DNA of 64,000 bases from Cordylochernes scorpioides (taxonomy: Eukaryota; Arthropoda; Arachnida; Pseudoscorpiones; Chernetidae). The stretch is taken from the NCBI GenBank assembly GCA_030710605.1, contig CP092863.1, positions 142,940,623 to 143,004,622 of the forward strand. Reading direction: 5' to 3'. Below, piece by piece: positions 54,956-64,000 of the stretch. Within the stretch, counting starts at the first letter, position 1. Every line of letters starts with the position of its first letter. A model generated the notes under the pieces. The model made no database searches and was not told the origin of the DNA. It saw only the letters and a list, made by a program, of their open reading frames with translations. Both the position numbers and the translations under genes were made by a program.

Positions 54956-55059
54956 GAATTTTGAATTAAAAAAACATATAGTCTTATAGATAATATTCAC
55001 CACACCGTCTAACAAAGAAAAAAAGAAAAAAGTGAATGTTATATACGCCATTACGTACA

Positions 55060-56768
55060 GTATTTACCATGTTATTAATGTATTTGCATGTGTAGATTCC
55101 ACATAGCTAGAACATAACATCACGTACAGTACACCCGGTATTTACCACGTTATTAATGTATTCACACGTGTATATTCCACGTACAGTACACCTGGTGTTT
55201 ACCACGTTATTAATGTATTCACATGTGTATATTCCACGTACAGTACACCCGGTGTTTACCACGTTATTAATGTATTCACATGTGTATATTCACGTACAGT
55301 ACACCCGGTGTTTACCACGTTATTAATGTATTCACATGTGTATATTCCACGTACAGTACACCCGGTGTTTACCACGTTATTAATGTATTCACATGTGTAT
55401 ATTCCACGTACAGTACACCCGGTGTTTACCACGTTATTAATGTATTCACATGTGTATATTCCACGTACAGTACACCCGGTCTTTACCACGTTATTAATGT
55501 ATTCACATGTGTATATTCCACGTACAGTACACCCGGTCTTTACCACGTCATTAATGTATTCACATGTGTATATTCCACGTACAGTACACCCGGTCTTTAC
55601 CACGTCATTAATGTATCACATGTGTATATTCCACGTACAGTACACCCGGTGTTTACCACGTTATTAATGTATTCACATGTGTATATTCCACGTACAGTAC
55701 ACCCGGTGTTTACCACGTTATTAATGTATTCACATGTGTATATTCCACGTACAGTACACCCGGTGTTTACCACGTTATTAATGTATTCACATGTGTATAT
55801 TCCACGTACAGTACACCCGGTCTTTACCACGTCATTAATGTATTCACATGTGTATATTCCACGTACAGTACACCCGGTCTTTACCACGTTATTAATGTAT
55901 TCACATGTGTATATTCCACGTACAGTACACCCCGGTGTTTACCACGTTATTAATGTATTCACATGTGTATATTCCACGTACAGTACACCCGGTGTTTACC
56001 ACGTTATTAATGTATTCACATGTGTATATTCCACGTACAGTACACCCGGTGTTTACCACGTTATTAATGTATTCACATGTGTATATTCCACGTACAGTAC
56101 ACCCGGTGTTTACCACGTTATTAATATATTCACATGTGTATATTCCACGTACAGTACACCCGGTGTTTACCACGTTATTAATGTATTCACATGTGTATAT
56201 TCCACGTACAGTACACCCGGTGTTTACCACGTTATTAATGTATTCACATGTGTATATTCCACGTACAGTACACCCGGTGTTTACCACGTTATTAATGTAT
56301 TCACATGTGTATATTCCACGTACAGTACACCCGGTGTTTACCACGTTATTAATGTATTCACATGTGTATATTCCACGTACAGTACACCCGGTGTTTACCA
56401 CGTTATTAATGTATTCACATGTGTATATTCCACGTACAGTACACCCGGTCTTTACCACGTTATTAATGTATTCACATGTGTATATTCCACGTACAGTACA
56501 CCCGGTGTTTACCACGTTATTAATGTATTCACATGTGTATATTCCACGTACAGTACACCCGGTGTTTACCACGTTATCAACGTATTCACATGTGTATATT
56601 CCACGTACAGTACACCCGGTATTTACCACGTTATTAACGTATTCACATGTGTATATTCCACTTACAGTACACCCGGTGTTTACCACGTTATTAATGTATT
56701 CACATGTGTATATTCCACGTACAGTACACCCGGTGTTTACCAAGTTATTAATGTATTCACATGTGTAG
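55060..56768 (+). repeat. 57-bp satellite, about 30 units
   Basis: The unit holds CACGTACAGTACACCCGGTG, TTTACCACGTTATTAATGTA and TTCACATGTGTATATTC. Because 57 is a multiple of three and the unit has no stop in some frames, open frames of several hundred codons exist on both strands. These are shadows of the repeat. Confidence 0.95.
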
Positions 56769-57475
56769 ACCTGCCGTCATGGCCAAAGGTCAGTTTCGCC
56801 ATTCCACCCAACAATGGCCGACCTTGGCCGAAAGGTGAACGTCCCAACATCTGGGCCAGCCGCTCCTAGCGCCGAGCAGTCTTCCCGCATCAGTAGCACG
56901 GACCATGGGTCAAGGAGGCCCGGCTTTCCTACTTTTGTTCAAATCTCTCCTTCCTTCAGATTTCCTCTAATCTGACATCTCACCTTCCATCAACGGCCTT
57001 CTTCATTTTCTTTTTTATATTAAATTCTTTCCTTTCATTTTCTCTTTCACAAGGTTTAGAAACATGTCTACACGCCCTCAACTTCTTTCATTACATCCTC
57101 TATATACTTCCTACTCAAAATTTTCCTTAACAAAATTGGGTAAATCCTTTATAAATAGAAGGAGTGAACCGAGACTTTTCCAATGTCAAAGATTTAGCTG
57201 ATTGTCTGCTCCAAACTCTTGATATAGGAGCTTTCAGAGCTTCCATTTCCATTTAGAAATGCTTTTGTTTTATAACTCTAGACTGTTTTATTAATTTGTA
57301 TCAATATTTTATACTTCATAATGAAAAAAAAAAAAAAAACAATAGAAACGCTCTGCCATCTAAAAAGCACATGTGCTCGTTGTCAGGATATTTATGACGC
57401 GTTTTTCTCTCTTTCTCATTGTTAACATCATATGACTATTCTATTCACGGCCTAAAATTATTGTAATATATACAT
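56769..57475. other. Unassigned sequence after the 57-bp satellite
   Basis: The first 160 bp is GC-richer with a GGCCAAAGG/CCTTGGCC-type inverted pair; the rest is T-rich. A half hammerhead-family tail lies near 57350-57400. No gene seen. Confidence 0.4.
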
Positions 57476-57839
57476 TGTTGCATCAATTTTAATGCCCCCT
57501 ACATTTATTCTAAATATTCTACGATATTTAATATTTATTTAAAACAGAATATTTAGATTATCATCATTTCTTTTATAGTTTCATTATTTTTGTAATATTG
57601 TTATTGTACATATATCTTGATTGGTTATTGGAGCGAGAGAGGACCTAGAGGGAGACTACGGATCACGACCTACGAGGAAAACGACGAATAAATAAACACA
57701 ATAACTTTGAAAGGTAATTTATTTTTATTTACTTTTATTTATTTGCTTTGAATATGGAAACCCGCTCGGAAACGTGTATAACACCAAGAAGGAAGAAACC
57801 AAGGTCGACGACCCTGCAAAGCTGCAACTTGGTGCAACA
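57476..57839 (+). repeat. LTR-like repeat, copy 2
   Basis: 364 bp, TGTTGCATCAATTTT to GGTGCAACA. It contains an AATAAATAAACACAATAAC segment and a GGTCGACGACC palindrome near its end. It serves as the unoccupied relative of copy 1. Confidence 0.65.
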
Positions 57840-57985
57840 ATATATATAGACAAATGTAAAGACATACATATATGAGAGCGCAAATGTCCCTAGGGAGACA
57901 TAGCGCTTTAAACTGAAATAATAATAAAAAATTATGACGTGTTTATGTTTATTTTTAAAATAAAACAATTTATAATTCTATTACT

Positions 57986-58153
57986 CTACTCTTTCAAGAT
58001 ATTTCCAGTTTGTCTCAAGGACCACGCCATCACCATCTCTTCAGCGGCGAAGTACGAATCTACGTATTCTTCGTGGATCACGAAATACGTGGTGTCGCTG
58101 GAGACGTGCTGGTGATTCTCCACCAAACTCTGTACCGCCATGTACATATTCAT
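57986..58153 (-). CDS. Small unassigned open frame, 55 codons
   Basis: The ATG at 58153 opens MNMYMAVQSLVENHQHVSSD, then a Tyr/Glu-rich stretch, ending GNILKE and a stop. GC content and codon use are higher than in the flanks. It may be an exon (an AG precedes codon 9) or chance. It is not recognised. Confidence 0.25.
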   Translation of the reverse strand: MNMYMAVQSLVENHQHVSSDTTYFVIHEEYVDSYFAAEEMVMAWSLRQTGNILKE

Positions 58154-58617
58154 TGTATATAGTTCTGTATATCTAATATATCTACGTATTATTTTGATGC
58201 GCGAGTTAATGAAACATCGGAGGAATGTTTTAAAATGTTGAAATAAATAATTTATAATTCAATTATAAAGCCGAGTAGTGAAGGTTTCATAATTCGAAAA
58301 GACCAAGGAAAAAGAACTGTACTCAAATAAAACTAGCCATGTAAATCAGAGGCAAAAGTCAGGTATCCTTTCAGCTTCTTTCAATGGACAAGATATTGCT
58401 TTCGTATATATTTGAGCTTTATTGAGCTATTGGTGAGAAGTTTAATGAATCAAAACAAGGGTGAAGGTTATCTGGAAAGTATTTTTATAAAGTTTTATGA
58501 CAAAGATTGCGGGGTTTGAAACTGGAGCGGTGGGAGTTGCCGCTGTGGAGGTCATGTGACTGAAGGTCGTTGCTGTGGATTTATGAGGCTGGGTAGTTTA
58601 TGGCCTGGTCACCTTTA
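58154..58617. other. Unassigned sequence before the 25-bp minisatellite
   Basis: No gene seen; the last 120 bp is GC-richer and the GTGACATTTGGGTGTCAC at its end looks like the seed of the 25-bp unit. Confidence 0.45.
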
Positions 58618-60250
58618 TGTGACATTTGGGTGTCACTCTAGCCTGAACACTTGGGTGTCAACCTAGCCTGGACACTTGGGTGTCAACCTAGCCTGGACAC
58701 TTGGGTGTTACCTTAGGCTGGACACTTGGGTGTCAACTTGGCCTGGACACTTGGGTGTTACCTTAGGCTGGACACTTGGGTGTCAACCTAGCCTGGACAC
58801 TTGGGTGTCAACCTAGCCTGGACACTTGGGTGTCAACCTAGCCTGGACACTTGGGTGTCAACCTAGCCTGGACACTTGGGTGTCAACCTAGCCTGGACAC
58901 TTGGGTGTCAACCTAGCCTGGACATTTGGGTGTCAACCTAGCCTGGACATTTGGGTGTCAACCTAGCCTGGACATTTGGGTGTCAACTTGGCCTGGACAC
59001 TTGGGTGTCAACCTAGCCTAGACACTTGGGTGTCAACCTAGCCTGGACACTTGGGTGTCAACTTGGCCTGGACACTTGGGTGTCAACCTAGCCTGGACAC
59101 TTGGGTGTCAACCTAGCCTGGACATTTGGGTGTCAACCTAGCCTGGACACTTGGGTGTCAACCTAGCCTGGACACTTGGGTGTTACCTTAGGCTGGACAC
59201 TTGGGTGTCAACCTAGCCTGGACACTTGGGTGTCAACCTAGCCTGGACACTTGGGTGTCAACCTAGCCTGGACACTTGGGTGTCAACCTAGCCTGGACAC
59301 TTGGGTGTCAACCTAGCCTGGACATTTGGGTGTCAACTTGGCCTGGACACTTGGGTGTCAACCTAGCCTGGACACTTGGGTGTCAACCTAGCCTGGACAC
59401 TTGGGTGTCAACCTAGCCTGGACACTTGGGTGTCAACCTAGCCTGGACACTTGGGTGTCAACTTGGCCTGGACACTTGGGTGTCAACCTAGCCTGGACAC
59501 TTGGGTGTCAACCTAGCCTGGACACTTGGGTGTCAACCTAGCCTGGACACTTGGGTGTCAACCTAGCCTGGACACTTGGGTGTCAACCTAGCCTGGACAC
59601 TTGGGTGTCAACCTAGCCTGGACATTTGGGTGTCAACTTGGCCTGGACACTTGGGTGTCAACCTAGCCTGGACACTTGGGTGTCAACCTAGCCTGGACAC
59701 TTGGGTGTTACCTTAGGCTGGACACTTGGGTGTCAACCTAGCCTGGACACTTGGGTGTTACCTTAGGCTGGACACTTGGGTGTCAACCTAGCCTGGACAC
59801 TTGGGTGTTACCTTAGGCTGGACACTTGGGTGTCAACCTAGCCTGGACACTTGGGTGTTACCTTAGGCTGGACACTTGGGTGTCAACTTGGCCTGGACAC
59901 TTGGGTGTCAACCTAGCCTGGACACTTGGGTGTCAACCTAGCCTGGACACTTGGGTGTCAACCTAGCCTGGACACTTGGGTGTCACCTTAGGCTGGACAC
60001 TTGGGTGTTACCTTAGGCTGGACACTTGGGTGTCAACCTAGCCTGGACACTTGGGTGTCAACCTAGCCTGGACACTTGGGTGTTACCTTAGGCTGGACAC
60101 TTGGGTGTCAACCTAGCCTGGACACTTGGGTGTCAACCTAGCCTGGACACTTGGGTGTCACCTTAGGCTGGACACTTGGGTGTCACCTTATGCTGGACAC
60201 TTGGGTGTCAACCTAGCCTGGACACTTGGGTTTTACTTTAGCTTGGACCT
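58618..60250 (+). repeat. 25-bp minisatellite, about 65 units
   Basis: Unit TGTCAACCTAGCC-TGGACACTTGGG. Variants with ACTTGGCC and TTACCTTAGGC are mixed in; GACATTTGGG variants cluster near 58920-58980. Confidence 0.95.
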
Positions 60251-60295
60251 TTAATTGACAGATTAGACTATCTATAGAGTGAGTCAAAAATCGAC

Positions 60296-60400
60296 ATATT
60301 GAATAAGTTTATATAAAAAAGGACGTACCTGAATCTATAAAGAAAAAAACAATTTTTTCTCAAAATATTTCGAGAGATTTCTTCCCTCTTTATCAATTTA
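60296..60400. repeat. Half fold-back element
   Basis: Shares GGACGTACCTGAATCTATAA and CTCAAAATATTTCGAGAGAT with one arm of 45008-45190; the second arm is absent. Confidence 0.6.
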
Positions 60401-60664
60401 ATGAACAGCAAATTTAATTTACAAATTCTTGTAGATCACATGGAAGCAACTTTGTCATAGGTAAAAATAGTGTGTCACTCTAGCCTTATAACTTTAGTAC
60501 CACCCTTCTCTCTCTCTCTCCCAATTTTCAACCAAAAGGTTGAGCATATAGCGTCAATCCTTGCAACGGTTCAGCATAATGTATATCCATATTTTCATTA
60601 GATGTAACAACTTTACAGTATCACCTGTGGGAGAAAAAGATGACATTTTTGGCGGAATTCTGAG
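60401..60664. other. Unassigned sequence between minisatellites
   Basis: Contains a CT microsatellite (about 60505-60520). No gene seen. Confidence 0.45.
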
Positions 60665-61315
60665 CAAAATTTACCCTGTTACCTCTATTTACATAGTAGT
60701 AACATATGTAGGTAACTTAAGCTCCTGGAGCGTATCCATAGATCGCCAACTACCCTCTATTTACATAGTAGTAACATATAGGTAACCCAGGCTCCTGGAG
60801 CGTATTCATAGATCGCCAAATACCCCCTATTTACATAGTAGTAGCATATAGGTAACCCAGGCTCCTGGAGTGTATCCATAGATAGCCAACTGCCCCCTAT
60901 TTACATAGTAGTAACATATAGGTAACTCAGGCTCCTGGAGCGTATCCATAGATCGCCAACTACTCCCTATTTACATAGTAGTAACATATAGGTAACCCAG
61001 GCTCCTGGAGCGTATCCACAGATCACCAACTACCCCCTATTTACATATTAGTAACATATAGGTAACCCAGGCTCCTGGAGTGTATCCATATATCGCCAAC
61101 TACCCCCTATTTACATATTAGTAACATATAGGTAACCCAGGCTCCTGAAGCGTATCCATAGATCGCCAACTACCCCCTATTTACATATTAGTAACATATA
61201 GGTAACCCAGGCTCCTGGAGTGTATCCATATATCGCCAACTACCCCCTATTTACATATTAGTAACATATAGGTAACCCAGGCTCCTGGAGCGTATCCATA
61301 GATCGCCAACTACCC
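60665..61315 (+). repeat. 70-bp minisatellite, about nine units
   Basis: Unit contains CCCTATTTACATAGTAGTAA, GGTAACCCAGGCTCCTGGAG and CGTATCCATAGATCGCC. Units 5-9 carry ACATATTAG instead of ACATAGTAG. Confidence 0.92.
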
Positions 61316-61465
61316 AGGCTGTCCTCTAATTTAGTAGTCAGTCTTGGTAGCCTTAGTAAACCAGTTCACCAAGTGTTTCCAGGTCGGTGTTTGTAGGTTT
61401 AACAGGGCAGGACTGTTGAAAGAGGACAACCAAAGGAGTGAAGTCGTCTGGAATTGCTGTATTTG

Positions 61466-61565
61466 NNNNNNNNNNNNNNNNNNNNNNNNNNNNNNNNNNN
61501 NNNNNNNNNNNNNNNNNNNNNNNNNNNNNNNNNNNNNNNNNNNNNNNNNNNNNNNNNNNNNNNNN
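61466..61565. other. Assembly gap (100 N)
   Basis: Exactly 100 N. It bounds the middle contig on the right. Open frames crossing it are artefacts. Confidence 0.99.
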
Positions 61566-61689
61566 TATATATAGATTATCAATTTTATATTTTAAATTTA
61601 TTTATCTCTATTTATCCTTATTTAATCTTATTTATTAAATTTTATATTTAACCTTATATAATCTTATATATATGAAAAACAACGAAAAC

Positions 61690-61892
61690 TGACGTTTGAT
61701 GGACAAGTGATGCGCGGATCAGCAGGAGAGACATTGCTGACAGTGTTGGAGGGAAAGCTACAGGGGAAGAGATCGAGGGGAAGGAGACGACAGGGATACA
61801 CAGACGATCTAGAACAAAGGACTGGACGACACGAGGAGATGAAGAGGATGGCGGAGGAGATATGGAGTGACCATGTGGCCTACCCTCAGTAG
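61690..61892 (+). pseudogene. C-terminus of a non-LTR retrotransposon ORF2
   Basis: Open for about 61 codons to a stop: MRGSAGETLLTVLEGKLQGK, RSRGRRRQGYTDDLEQRTGR, then an EEMKRMAEEIW ending. This is the typical tail after the RT domain of several LINE families (LLxxxLEGRxxGKRxRGRP...W). The RT itself is lost or in the gap. Confidence 0.72.
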
Positions 61893-62575
61893 AGGAAGGC
61901 ACTGAAGGAGGGAGATATGGAGAGACCATGTGGCCTACCCTCAGTAGAGGAAGGCACTGAAGGAGGGAGATAGAGAGACCATGTGGCCTACCCTCAGTAG
62001 AGGAAGGCACTGAAGGAGGGAGATATGGAGAGACCATGTGGCCTACCCTCAGTAGAGGAAGGCACTGAAGGAGGGAGATATGGAGAGACCATGTGGACTA
62101 CTCTCAGTAGAGGAAGGCACTGAAGGAGGGAGATATGGAGAGACCATGTGGACTACTCTCAGTAGAGGAAGGCACTGAAGGAGGGAGATATGGAGAGACC
62201 ATGTGGACTACTCTCAGTAGAGGAAGGCACTGAAAGAGAGAGATATGGAGAGACCATGTGGACTACTCTCAGTAGAGGAAGGCACTGAAGGAGGGAGATA
62301 TGGAGAGACCATGTGGACTACTCTCAGTAGAGGAAGGCACTGAAGGAGGGAGATATGGAGAGACCATGTGGACTACTCTCAGTAGAGGAAGGCACTGAAG
62401 GAGGGAGATATGGAGAGACCATGTGGACTACTCTCAGTAGAGGAAGACACTGAAGGAGGGAGATACGGAGAGACCATGTGGCCCATCCTCATTAGAGGAA
62501 GACATTGAAGGAGGGAGATACGGAGAGACCATGTGGCCCACCCTCAGTAGAGTAGTGCACTGAAGGAGGCGGAGG
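61860..62575 (+). repeat. 55-bp minisatellite grown from the LINE end
   Basis: About 12 units of AGATATGGAGAGACCATGTG, then CCTACCCTCAGTAGAGGAAG and GCACTGAAGGAGGG. The first unit overlaps the last codons and stop of the ORF2 remnant. CTAC and CCAC variants are grouped. Confidence 0.9.
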
Positions 62576-62703
62576 AATCTTAAATAAACGATACAATAAA
62601 AGTAGATTCAATCTTAAATAAGAAAACTTGAAAGAGAGACAGGGTTTTCTTGACATCTTTAGACATGGCATCACTATAGTAGGATCCACATGTAGACACT
62701 TAC

Positions 62704-62838
62704 CACGTAACGTGACGTTGAAACCCGACAGCCCCACATGTAGACCGAGCTGTCCGCTCACCATCTCTCGGGAGAAAGCACGATAGGCGGTGACAAGCGG
62801 TGTACTTGCTACGTGCCATTCTGTTCCGTAGACACCCA
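62704..62838 (-). CDS. DUOXA: DUOXA exon B, right copy
   Basis: A 135-nt exon encoding the same residues as 46262-46396, with donor GTAAGT instead of GTGAGT. Similarity between the copies ends at about 62587, on the downstream side of the exon, where the 55-bp minisatellite region begins. No exon C follows before the gap at 61.5k. Confidence 0.86.
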
Positions 62839-62964
62839 CTGCACACAGCGTCTACAGTACTACACCTCTCTACCTCATGGTCTTCACACGGTGTCATGTG
62901 TAGAGATAAGAATAATATCAAATATTCAATTTGGAAACAATAGATAAAAATCTCAAAAGTACAA

Positions 62965-63330
62965 TCATAGACAAAAACTTAAGGAAGTTGTACCTTTTAC
63001 CATGTATATCTGGATTCAGACAATAACTCTGAAATATATTAGTGACCTTTATTGAAGACACTCGAGATAACCAAATGTGAACAAAATGGTTCGTCTCCTT
63101 AAAAAAAAAAAAAAAATTACCGAAGACCAGCGACTTAAGCAAGTGGAGCTCTTTGATTTCGGTGGTCGTCTATATATATATTTTTTATGAGGCAGAGGCA
63201 ATTTTGTTCACACTTTGGTTATCTCGTGTGTCTTCAATAAAGGTCACTGTAATAACTTTCAGAATATCGCTCGTGCGAAATCCAGATATACATGTTAAAA
63301 GGTACAAATTCCTTAAGTTTTGTCTATAAG
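62965..63330. repeat. Tc1-type MITE, right copy
   Basis: Counterpart of 46515-46880, with a small scrambled stretch (TATCGCTCGTGCGAAAT) near 63265. Confidence 0.75.
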
Positions 63331-63440
63331 TATATTTTTGATTATTTATTAAAAAAAATTGATTAGAGAACTCTCAGTTGATGTTTCAGCGGGAAAAATG
63401 TGATTTGCTTTAAGATTCCTATGTACCTGAATATACTTAC

Positions 63441-63498
63441 AGAGGGTGGAAGCACCAAGGAATAGACTACTGCTGATCCATACCAAGGACATCAACCT
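63441..63498 (-). CDS. DUOXA: DUOXA exon A, right copy
   Basis: A 58-nt exon identical to 46988-47045, with the same acceptor and the GTAAGT donor. The N-terminal coding exon is expected beyond 64 kb. Confidence 0.82.
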
Positions 63499-64000
63499 CT
63501 GAAACCACAAACACAGAATCAAAATCACACACGTATTCCATGGCGCCAATATTGAACTATCACACACACAAGCCTTTATTAAGACATTCCGTCTTATACA
63601 GACGATTCTCCTGTGAGAAATGGATCCAAAAAGAAATGAGAAGCAGGGGAAGAAATTGAATCCTCGCTCAAAAAAGAGAAAAAGAAGAAAAGGAAATAAT
63701 ATCTATGTACAAAAGACTATATACATATTTTTTCGTGCATAGAACACAGTGAAGAAGTAGACTATTGAGTAAATGGTTGCATCTAGAGAAGAAGAAAATA
63801 TTTCCACATAGTTTAGTTACTTTGTTAGGTCTTTTTTCTCCTTGCATTCTTGAAAAAATTAAAGGACTTTAAAATAGCTGACCTTCTGTAATATCAGCTA
63901 TTTAAAATAGCTGATATTACAGTGACCGTAATCGAAGACACACGAGATAACCAAGTGTGTATACACTCATAGATAAAACTTAAGGAAGTTGTACCTTTCA

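Larger units (their letters stand above)
62587..64000 (+). repeat. Second duplicated block, copy 2 (truncated by window)
   Basis: Partner of 46137-47554. Differences are small indels in A-runs and scattered substitutions, with one local rearrangement near 63265. Confidence 0.88.

Noticed and set aside
55280..56869. 529-codon open frame with 19-residue repeats
   Set aside because: It follows directly from a 57-bp satellite without stops; equivalent frames exist on the other strand, and no start or splice context supports it.
61331..61651. Frames crossing the N gap
   Set aside because: They are open only because N codons cannot be stops.

Overview
This is eukaryotic, AT-rich, intron-bearing and repeat-dense DNA from a metazoan, most likely an arthropod. 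The DUOXA gene, the Tc1 element type, the mariner and maT elements and the BEL/Pao and copia retrotransposons all fit this, but the species cannot be named. Almost every long open frame belongs to a transposable element. The one host protein gene I can support is a dual oxidase maturation factor (DUOXA; fly relative mol/NIP) on the minus strand. Its exons were found by matching splice sites, intron phases and protein motifs.

Layout. The window holds three contigs joined by two 100-N gaps (31388-31487 and 61466-61565). The left contig carries DUOXA exons C, D, E and F (27.8k down to 21.8k). The right contig carries exons A and B (63.5k and 62.8k). The middle contig carries exons A-F once each, in order (47.0k down to 35.8k). 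Two collinear near-identical blocks underlie this: about 12.25-27.82k matches 33.26-45.59k, and 46.14-47.55k matches 62.59-64.0k. The outer exons add up to exactly one gene, interrupted by a contig with a second copy of the same gene. This looks either like an alternative haplotype placed inside a scaffold gap or like a real nested duplication. The first coding exon is not in the window.

Region by region. 0-12k: tRNA-derived SINE fragments, pogo-like MITE arrays, a broken mariner inside an LTR-like repeat, a possible DUOXA last exon, Tc1-type MITEs and a Helitron. 12.2-27.8k (first copy of the block): two Helitrons, a tRNA-Leu gene, a solo LTR, a full-length maT transposon and a BEL/Pao element both inserted into one MITE, DUOXA exons F-C, and an 82-bp satellite. 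27.8-31.4k: tandem repeats, a fold-back element and three Helitrons, two of them head to tail. 31.5-47.5k (second copy): tRNA-Leu, DUOXA F-A, a gag-only LINE-like element disrupted by a copia element with identical LTRs, and a solo LTR. 47.5-61.5k: MITE tandem arrays, a Tc1 element, a third tRNA-Leu, fold-back elements, and 57-, 25- and 70-bp satellites. 61.6-64k: a LINE C-terminus that runs into a 55-bp minisatellite, then DUOXA B and A.

The most unusual signals are two identical 42-nt hammerhead ribozyme motifs (44870-44911 minus, 53211-53252 plus) in related repeats, and a cohort of fold-back repeats carrying degenerate versions of the same core. Because the two copies of the main block differ by insertions, one copy serves as the empty site for the other, which fixes exact ends for two Helitrons and a solo LTR.
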